Of a stretch of 9,423 bases of DNA, positions 5,208 to 9,423 are shown piece by piece (position 1 is the first letter of the stretch; the number at the start of each line of letters is the position of its first letter). The translations under genes and the position numbers were made by a program. The notes beneath the pieces were generated by a model. The model worked only from the letters and a program-made list of their open reading frames with translations. It was not told the origin of the DNA and did no database searches. This stretch comes from Acidimicrobiaceae bacterium (GTDB lineage Bacteria > Actinomycetota > Acidimicrobiia > Acidimicrobiales > Palsa-688), in contig DAHWQF010000102.1 in NCBI GenBank assembly GCA_027334785.1, positions 1 through 9,423 of the forward strand, given 5' to 3'.

Positions 5208-5789
5208 GTGCGGACACTACATATCGTGGAACGGCCCTCTGGCGAGGTGGCGCCCTGGGCTGCCGCGCTTGGTGGAGACGGGGAGGCCTTCGGCGAAGTG
5301 TTCGACCTGTACCGGGACCGTGTGTACCGCCACGCCCTCAGGCTGGTTGGCAATGTGCACGATGCCGAAGACGTTACCGCCGGCGCGTTCTTCGAGCTGT
5401 GGCGTAGGCGGAGGTCGGTCAGGCTGGTCGAGGGGTCGGTGCTGCCCTGGCTCCTCGTCACGACAACGAACCTGTCACGCAACAGAGTCCGCAGCCTGCG
5501 GCGTTACCGTGCGTTCCTCGCCTCGTTGCCTCGCTCGGGACCCGCCCTTGATGACGGCGAAGCCGCCGCCAGCCACATCGACGAGACTGGCACGGCCGAG
5601 CGCGTGAGGGAAGCACTCGGGTCTCTCCCTGCCTCGGTCAGCACCCTCATCATCCTTACGGCTTTCGAAGGCCTCTCGCCGGCCCAAGCAGCGACAGCCC
5701 TCGGCATCTCCGACGGTGCTGCTCGTGTCCGGCTTTGTAGGGCCAGGGCCAAGCTCGCCTCGGTGTTTGGCATGTTATCGAGCAAATGA
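5208..5789 (+). CDS. ECF-type RNA polymerase sigma factor
   Basis: A 193-residue sigma-70 family protein of the extracytoplasmic-function group, with region 2 and region 4 only. Region 2 covers about residues 24-72, including LYRDRVYRHALRLVG and the DAEDV motif at 52-56 followed by FFELWRRR. After a linker rich in Asp, Glu and Ala (about 108-130), region 4 covers about 135-185 with the SLPASVSTLIIL helix and the HTH LSPAQAATALGISDGAARVR. GTG 5208 is the first start in frame. GTG 5226 is an alternative, and neither has a clear ribosome site; the hairpin at 5183-5202 sits just upstream. The stop overlaps an ATG at 5786, and the probable membrane partner starts 30 bases later, the usual sigma/anti-sigma order. 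It would redirect polymerase to stress or envelope genes, probably including its own. Confidence 0.92.
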   Translation: MRTLHIVERPSGEVAPWAAALGGDGEAFGEVFDLYRDRVYRHALRLVGNVHDAEDVTAGAFFELWRRRRSVRLVEGSVLPWLLVTTTNLSRNRVRSLRRYRAFLASLPRSGPALDDGEAAASHIDETGTAERVREALGSLPASVSTLIILTAFEGLSPAQAATALGISDGAARVRLCRARAKLASVFGMLSSK

Positions 5790-5803
5790 CCGGCTCCGAC
5801 TGC

Positions 5804-5811
5804 AAAGGAGG
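5804..5811 (+). promoter_or_regulatory. Strong Shine-Dalgarno site deciding the start of the sigma partner
   Basis: AAAGGAGG seven bases before ATG 5819 is the best ribosome site in the window. It shows that the overlapping ATG at 5786 is not the main start, and suggests the partner is made at least as abundantly as the sigma factor. Confidence 0.8.
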
Positions 5812-5818
5812 AGGCGAC

Positions 5819-6745
5819 ATGGCCAAAGAGATGGACCCCATCTTCGCCTCAGCACTGCGCGAAGCGCTCGTCCGCTATGTCGAGGCAACCCCCCGCCGGC
5901 GACGCCGTTGGCGCTGGCGAGCCGGCATCGGCGTGGTCGCCGGCACGACGGTGCTAGCCGGCGGGGCAGCCCTGGCTGCCGGCCTGCTCTCCCAACCAGG
6001 TGCGTCGGTCTACACTCAACTCAGCAACCCCGTAATCGTCACCCGGACAGGGGCTGCCACCGTAGACCTCGGCCCCGCTCCTGTTCGCGCGACGGACATC
6101 TCGCTCACGCTCACCTGTCTAAGTGCGGGCACTTTCTACTTCCCCGATGGCTCCAGCGCTAGCTGTTCTTCCGCCGACCTCCGGTACCCGTCACGGGGCC
6201 GGGCGATAGAGGTGGTGCCTCTGGCCGCCGGCCAGCACACCGTGACCATCAACGCGAGTCCAGGGGCCTCATGGGAGCTGCAGGCCGCCTACGTAAACCG
6301 GGCAACGAGCCCTTGGGCGATGAACGCACACGGGAAGACCTACGGCGTCGTAAACCAGCACGGAACTCCAAACCTAGTGGCCGTGTTCGTGAACGGCGGC
6401 AAGCTCCAGGGCTACGTGAAGGCGAGCGACCTCGCTTGCGCCTCGGGGCAGGACGTGCATTCGCCTGGCGAGGCGCTGGCCTGGGATAAAGCCTCCGAAG
6501 AGGAGAACATTTCAATCCCCGTATACAAAAACAACGGCACCACCGTGATCGGCACCTTCATCGTGGGCGACGCCACTGGCCCTGGTGTCAAGACTGTCCC
6601 GCTGTCGTCCCTGTCGTTGGGTTGCCAACGGCCAACGACCAGCTCAGCGCCACCAACCTCGGTGTCGAGCTCGCCCCGACCCTCGACGGCCCTGCCCTCC
6701 GCTACGACAACAGTAGGGGCACCGGCGACTACTTTCACTGGATGA
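5819..6745 (+). CDS. Single-pass membrane protein, probable anti-sigma partner with external NAxGxTYG domain
   Basis: A 308-residue protein encoded directly after the ECF sigma gene. ATG 5819 is chosen over ATG 5786 because a near-perfect AAAGGAGG ribosome site (5804-5811) precedes it by seven bases. Residues 1-34 are cytoplasmic, ending in an Arg/Trp-rich patch; about 35-57 is a membrane segment. The outer part has a first domain (about 70-165) with a likely disulfide between C100 and C116 (LTCLSAGTF...SASC) and a beta-rich look. A second domain at 169-249 starts NAHGKTYG and ends NGTTVIGTFIV, followed by a Ser/Thr/Pro tail to 308. The second domain is also the core of the protein encoded at 4209. 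I do not see the HxxxCxxC zinc motif of ZAS anti-sigma factors, and the cytoplasmic part is very short. The anti-sigma role thus rests on gene order and topology. Confidence 0.75.
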   Translation: MAKEMDPIFASALREALVRYVEATPRRRRRWRWRAGIGVVAGTTVLAGGAALAAGLLSQPGASVYTQLSNPVIVTRTGAATVDLGPAPVRATDISLTLTCLSAGTFYFPDGSSASCSSADLRYPSRGRAIEVVPLAAGQHTVTINASPGASWELQAAYVNRATSPWAMNAHGKTYGVVNQHGTPNLVAVFVNGGKLQGYVKASDLACASGQDVHSPGEALAWDKASEEENISIPVYKNNGTTVIGTFIVGDATGPGVKTVPLSSLSLGCQRPTTSSAPPTSVSSSPRPSTALPSATTTVGAPATTFTG

Positions 6746-7062
6746 CGAAGACAACTTCGGCATTGGCGTTGGTGGGACGCAACGTCAAGCCGACACGGGC
6801 GAGCCAAGTCGCCAGGAGGACTTTCAGAGCGGTCTCGCTCGAGGACCACCGCCAACCGCGCTGGCGTGCAAGGATCAGGGTGGCGGTGCACCAGGACAGC
6901 CGAGCCCAAGCCGGGAGCCGTGGTCAAGGCAAGTCGCCCGTCGTACAAACGATCGTTTGCGGACGCTCTGCCCTGCGAGGCATCTTCCCAGGCGCCAGCT
7001 GTAACGCTACCCGTGTACGCATCTATGTAACGCCAACCCCCGCTTCCTGGTACACCTGGCGG
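6746..7062. other. Non-coding stretch before the resolvase remnant
   Basis: A 317-base gap. A long frame crosses it, but its translation is Arg-rich and motif-free and runs on through the resolvase remnant in the wrong frame. The one notable element is the palindrome at 6946-6959. No tRNA, promoter pair or gene could be supported. Confidence 0.5.
6946..6959. repeat. Perfect 14-bp palindrome
   Basis: CAAACGATCGTTTG reads the same on both strands, about 100 bases before the start of the resolvase remnant. It could be a regulator site or part of the recombination site of the lost resolvase. Only one copy was noticed. Confidence 0.5.
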
Positions 7063-7258
7063 GTGCGCGTCGGCGTACTGACGGGTCCCGACGGCCGACC
7101 AGAACCCCGACGCCCAGCGAGACGCTCTTACAGCCGCCGGCTGCGACGTTTTGACCGACAAGCTGGCCCGGCGGACGGAGCTGGAGAAGGCCCTGCTCGT
7201 GGCGAGAGAGGGCGACCAGCTGGTCATCGCCATGCTGGACCGGCTCGGGCGCTCGCTC
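7063..7258 (+). pseudogene. Serine recombinase (resolvase) N-terminal fragment, inactivated
   Basis: The remains of a resolvase/invertase catalytic domain. Frame 1 gives VRVGV from GTG 7063; one base of frameshift near 7075 and a TGA at 7079-7081 break it. The other frame then continues from 7082 as RVPTADQNPDAQRDALTAAG, later REGDQLVIAMLDRLGRSL, ending near 7258. These match the N-terminal domain landmarks RVSTxDQN and LDRLGRS. The catalytic serine expected in RVST is replaced by proline (CCG at 7088-7090), and the middle is shortened after TDK. The C-terminal half of the catalytic domain and the DNA-binding domain are missing. It is therefore dead by three independent signs, a scar of a mobile element next to the VapBC pair. 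Confidence 0.85.
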
Positions 7259-7265
7259 GTCACGC

Positions 7266-7284
7266 ACGGCTGGGGCGGGGCCGT
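7266..7284. promoter_or_regulatory. Possible VapB operator
   Basis: ACGGC (7266-7270) and GCCGT (7280-7284) form an inverted repeat with a 9-base spacer just before the vapB start; a wider pair, CACGC (7261-7265) and GCGTG (7294-7298), encloses it. Ribbon-helix-helix antitoxins usually bind such repeats at their own promoter. Short arms in GC-rich DNA leave this weak. Confidence 0.28.
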
Positions 7285-7295
7285 AACCTGGGGGC

Positions 7296-7532
7296 GTGTC
7301 GAAGACTCTTCACGTTCCCGAGGCCCTGGCCGACCGCTTGGCGGCGGAGGCGGCGCGGCGCGGGCTGAGCGCGGACCAGCTGGGCGCTGAGCTGCTGGCT
7401 GCGGGCCTGTCGGTGGACGACCCGTTGGAGGCGTTCATCGGCTCCATCCACTCGGGGCGGGGCGATCTGGCCCGCCGGCACCGTGAGATCAGGGCCGAGC
7501 TCACCGAGGGACTGGCTGCTCGAGACTTGTGA
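7296..7532 (+). CDS. vapB: VapB-like ribbon-helix-helix antitoxin
   Basis: A 78-residue antitoxin for the PIN toxin that follows. The N-terminus SKTLHVPEALADRLAAEAARRGLSADQL has the strand-helix-helix layout of an RHH DNA-binding domain (about residues 2-40). The C-terminal half, rich in Arg, Asp and Glu, would wrap the toxin. GTG 7296 is the start that gives exactly this domain; no clear Shine-Dalgarno is present, so the message may be leaderless or nearly so. The stop TGA (7530-7532) overlaps the toxin GTG (7529), typical of vapBC. It probably represses its own promoter, possibly through the repeat at 7266-7284. The gene begins about 40 bases after the resolvase scar. Confidence 0.82.
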   Translation: MSKTLHVPEALADRLAAEAARRGLSADQLGAELLAAGLSVDDPLEAFIGSIHSGRGDLARRHREIRAELTEGLAARDL

Positions 7533-7942
7533 GCGTCGTTGTCGATACCGGCGTGCTGTTGGCGGCCGCCGACGCTGATGACGACGACCATGAGGTATGC
7601 GCCCGGTTGCTGCGTGAGCACCGCGGGAAGCTGTGGGTGCCGGCGCCGGTGATCCCGGAGTGCGCCTGGCAGGTCGAGCGCAACGTCGGGCCGGCGGCGG
7701 AGGCGGCGTTCCTGCGCCACATGGCGTCGGGCCAGTTCAAGGTCGTCGACTTGCGGGCCGTCGACTACGAGCGGTGCGCGGAGCTGATCGACACCTACGC
7801 CGATCTCGGTCTCGGCGTAGTCGATGCGAGTGTGGTGACTGTGGCCGAGAACCTCGGTGCTCGGGTACTGGCGACCTTGAACCGCAGGGATTTCACGGTG
7901 GTCCGGCCCCGTCATGTTGACGGGTTCGAGCTGGTCCCCTGA
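7529..7942 (+). CDS. vapC: VapC-like PIN-domain ribonuclease toxin
   Basis: A 137-residue PIN-domain protein, the toxin of a VapBC pair; known VapC toxins cut tRNA or rRNA using divalent metal. The acidic site is visible: D6 in VVVDTG, E44 in PECAW, D99 in VVDASVV and D121 in NRRDF. The block ARVLATLNRRDFTVVRP is the usual C-terminal PIN signature. Family members often have Asp where N118 stands, but the four core acids are intact, so activity is expected. The GTG start overlaps the antitoxin stop in a GTGA arrangement, implying coupled translation. The protein is full length for the family. Confidence 0.9.
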   Translation: MSVVVDTGVLLAAADADDDDHEVCARLLREHRGKLWVPAPVIPECAWQVERNVGPAAEAAFLRHMASGQFKVVDLRAVDYERCAELIDTYADLGLGVVDASVVTVAENLGARVLATLNRRDFTVVRPRHVDGFELVP

Positions 7943-8234
7943 GCGGTTTACGAGGGGTCAGCGGTTAGGGAGCATGGCATGGCACAGCTGTCGCCGGGTC
8001 GCAAGACCAGCAGCGGCGGCTCGGCCCATCTTGTCCGCCGTCTTCCAGCGCCCCCGATCACGGGCTACCACGGCCTACTTTTGAGAGCCCGCCACCGTCA
8101 AGCTGCGACGCGACGACGTAGGCATTGCTCATAGTCCCCCGGCTCGCCTGGGGCGAGGGCCCGCCACCTCGCTGACTTCAGGCCGGCCACAGCAGCGGGC
8201 GCTCGCACCCAATGCTGCGTCGCCCAGCAGCGGC
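7943..8234. other. Gap between vapC and the minus-strand gene
   Basis: About 290 bases, GC-rich, in which I see no gene, clear hairpin or promoter. A minus-strand mini-frame of 24 codons (MSNAYVVASQLDGGGL...) exists near 8060-8130 but has no supporting feature. Confidence 0.4.
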
Positions 8235-8627
8235 CTAGCTCGCGAGGCGAGCCTCCCGCGCTTCTCCCGCTCCCCCACTGCCCGTCAGGGGCGCCACCGC
8301 CTCTCCCCCATTGGGTTTCTCGTCGCGCCGGCCGGCCGCCGCCCTCAGGGCTCTCAGTTCTCGCTCCGAGGCCCCCAGTAGTCCCGCCACCTCCCCCACC
8401 GCCATCCCCGTGCCGAGTAGGTCAGCTACCGACTTCGCCTTCGCCTCGGCCACCTCTGCCTGCGCCCGCCCCCATGTTGCCCTGGCGTCCTCCAACCGTG
8501 CGGCGGCGCGGGCGAACGAGCGCGCCGCGCCGGTTCGCACGGCAAGACGCTCCTTGGCGGCAGCCTCCTCCTGGGCAGCGATCTCCTTCAGCCGCCGAGC
8601 GGCTTGGTCCTCGAACTGACGTGCCAT
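8235..8627 (-). CDS. Small helical protein with HTH-like C-terminal half, unknown function
   Basis: A 130-residue protein on the minus strand. ATG at 8627 (MARQFEDQAARRLKEI) is chosen because the protein takes on a regular helical pattern from there; the frame is open 23 codons further up, without a ribosome site. Residues 1-65 are an Ala/Glu/Arg-rich long helix, likely a coiled coil. Residues 66-95 (KSVADLLGTGMAVGEVAGLLGASERELRAL) look like a helix-turn-helix of the kind seen in small actinobacterial DNA-binding proteins. The rest, 100-130, is a flexible Gly/Ala/Glu tail. No cysteine or membrane segment is present. It is divergent from the zinc-finger gene at 8902, with about 274 bases between. 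A DNA-binding or partition-accessory role is conceivable, not shown. Confidence 0.6.
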   Translation of the reverse strand: MARQFEDQAARRLKEIAAQEEAAAKERLAVRTGAARSFARAAARLEDARATWGRAQAEVAEAKAKSVADLLGTGMAVGEVAGLLGASERELRALRAAAGRRDEKPNGGEAVAPLTGSGGAGEAREARLAS

Positions 8628-8901
8628 GCAGACAAAGGTAGTGCCGAGGCCGCAAGTGAACGGGCGACCGTCGCCAACGAGAGACGGCCGAAGCACGGGT
8701 CACCATGGGGACGCCAGGCCTTGACAACGCCGGTGGCCTCCCCCACAATGGCTGCTGGCAAGGCCAATGCCTCACCTCCAGCGGTCTTCCCCAGCAAGGC
8801 CGGCCTAGCGGGGGCAAAGGGGATGATGTCCTCGGGCCGGCATCCGGTCAAGGTGCCAGGACGCGTCGCTGGGGGACGTTGCTCCGGCACGAGGAGATCG
8901 G
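8628..8901. other. Divergent intergenic region with long leader
   Basis: Contains the promoter at 8721-8749 for the plus-strand gene and about 145 bases of leader. No riboswitch class that I know is recognisable. Frames on both strands cross it (for example minus 8588-8890), but they have no motif or ribosome site. I could not place a promoter for the minus-strand gene. Confidence 0.45.
8721..8749 (+). promoter_or_regulatory. Sigma-70-type promoter for the zinc-finger protein gene
   Basis: A perfect TTGACA (8721-8726) is followed after 17 bases by CACAAT (8744-8749, four of six consensus bases). Transcription would start near 8756, giving a leader of about 145 bases before ATG 8902. Confidence 0.6.
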
Positions 8902-9423
8902 ATGACGGAGAGGAAGCACCTGAAGCGCCTCGTACGGGCCCGTGCAGCCAAGACCGGCGAGTCCTATGCCGCCGCCCTCCGCCATGTCCGCTCCCGGCAA
9001 AAGGAGGAAGACATGCCTAACCTGTCCGAGCGCCCCCCCACCGAAGGGCCACCGGGAAGCGAGCTCGTCCAGTGCTCCTTCTGCGCGAAGAGCCAACGCG
9101 AAGTCGCGAAGATAATCGCGGGTCCCGGCGTCTACATCTGCAACGAGTGCATCGACCTGTGCAACGACATCATCTCGGAGGAGGCCATGGCCGAACCGGG
9201 GGGTGACATAGCTAGACCGGTCCCTGGCCGTGCCCACCCGAGGCCAAGTGCCGAGGCGCCGGAAGGGCAGGCACCAGCCCCGGCCTACTCCTCGCAGCTT
9301 CCGACCGAGCTACTGCTCGACCTGTTGAAGGGGACCATGACGACCCTGGTCAAAGTGGAGGCCGATGTGCGCCGCAAGGTGGCAGAAGCACGCAGCCGGG
9401 GCGTCGCTTGGGACGCCATCGCC
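8902..9423 (+). CDS. ClpX-type C4 zinc-finger protein with KTGESY N-terminus (partial, runs off the window)
   Basis: 174 codons lie in the window and the frame is still open at 9423. ATG 8902 has GAGGAG (8891-8896) five bases before it and adds a conserved-looking N-terminus, KHLKRLVRARAAKTGESYAA. An inner ATG at 9013 with AAGGAGG (9001-9007) is a real alternative start and could give a shorter form. Residues 58-83 hold the C4 zinc site: C58xxC61 and C80xxC83, in the ClpX order QCSFCAKSQREV...GVYICNECIDLC. The AAA+ domain of ClpX does not follow. Instead there is a Pro/Ala-rich linker (about 95-130), then a helix and ARSRGVAWDAIA, which looks like the start of an HTH of the 'ARxxGxSWxxIG' type. 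A zinc-finger adaptor or DNA-binding regulator is plausible. The function is not established. Confidence 0.82.
   Translation, partial: MTERKHLKRLVRARAAKTGESYAAALRHVRSRQKEEDMPNLSERPPTEGPPGSELVQCSFCAKSQREVAKIIAGPGVYICNECIDLCNDIISEEAMAEPGGDIARPVPGRAHPRPSAEAPEGQAPAPAYSSQLPTELLLDLLKGTMTTLVKVEADVRRKVAEARSRGVAWDAIA

Noticed and set aside
5216..5229. ACTAC-ATAT-CGTGG as a third BlaI-type site at the sigma-factor start
   Set aside because: The left half matches but the right half agrees with GTAGT at only one of five positions, so it cannot be used to link the sigma gene to the repressor.
6622..7368. Long plus-strand open frame of 248 codons
   Set aside because: It overlaps the end of the sigma partner gene, the resolvase remnant and vapB in the wrong frame, and its translation is Arg/Gly-rich without motifs, as expected of chance frames in GC-rich DNA.
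8588..8890. 100-codon minus-strand frame in the divergent region
   Set aside because: It has no ribosome site or motif and overlaps the start of the 8235-8627 gene; the plus-strand promoter and leader explain the region better.
1..9423. CRISPR array, tRNA, rRNA or complete insertion sequence
   Set aside because: No regularly spaced repeats, cloverleaf sequence, rRNA motifs, or transposase with terminal repeats were found by eye; the only mobile-element trace is the resolvase fragment.

Overview
The window reads as DNA from a high-GC actinomycete. Most genes are GC-rich and compact, GTG starts are frequent, and stop/start overlaps are common. The families present (BlaI with a short M56 protease, an ECF sigma factor with a membrane partner, HigBA and VapBC, and a ClpX-type zinc-finger protein with a KTGESY-like N-terminus) all occur widely in Actinomycetota. 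An Acidimicrobiia-like source is possible, but I cannot show it from sequence alone. The window is accessory in character: two toxin-antitoxin modules, a dead resolvase fragment and an AT-richer secreted-protein gene. No rRNA, tRNA or CRISPR array was seen.

Layout. (1) 4-1350: a HigB-like toxin, a HigA-like antitoxin with an extended C-terminus, and an overlapping small gene of unknown function. (2) 1351-2936: a promoter-like region with a 7-6-7 inverted repeat, then a BlaI/MecI-type repressor overlapping a BlaR1-like M56 metalloprotease that lacks an external sensor domain. (3) 2937-4679: a well-formed promoter overlapped by a BlaI-type operator, followed by three exported proteins. These are a six-cysteine protein, a Gly/Tyr/Asn-rich protein from AT-richer DNA, and a protein with a domain I call the 'NAxGxTYG' domain. 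A second perfect copy of the operator pattern lies inside the middle gene. (4) 4680-5207: a 528-base gap with several strong inverted repeats. (5) 5208-6745: an ECF sigma factor and a single-pass membrane protein, probably its anti-sigma partner, whose outer part ends in a second copy of the NAxGxTYG domain. (6) 6746-7258: a non-coding stretch with a perfect 14-bp palindrome, then a truncated and inactivated serine resolvase. (7) 7296-7942: a VapBC pair. (8) 8235-8627, minus strand: a small helical/HTH-like protein. (9) 8902 to the window end, plus strand: a ClpX-type C4 zinc-finger protein, cut by the window edge, behind a consensus-like promoter and a long leader.

The most interesting candidate system lies between 1600 and 6750. 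It appears to be an envelope-response locus: a BlaI repressor and membrane protease control exported small proteins from an operator-overlapped promoter, and one of those proteins shares its domain with the outer part of the adjacent sigma-factor partner. The shared domain and the operator pattern are visible in the sequence. The proposal that the two regulatory circuits are connected is inference.
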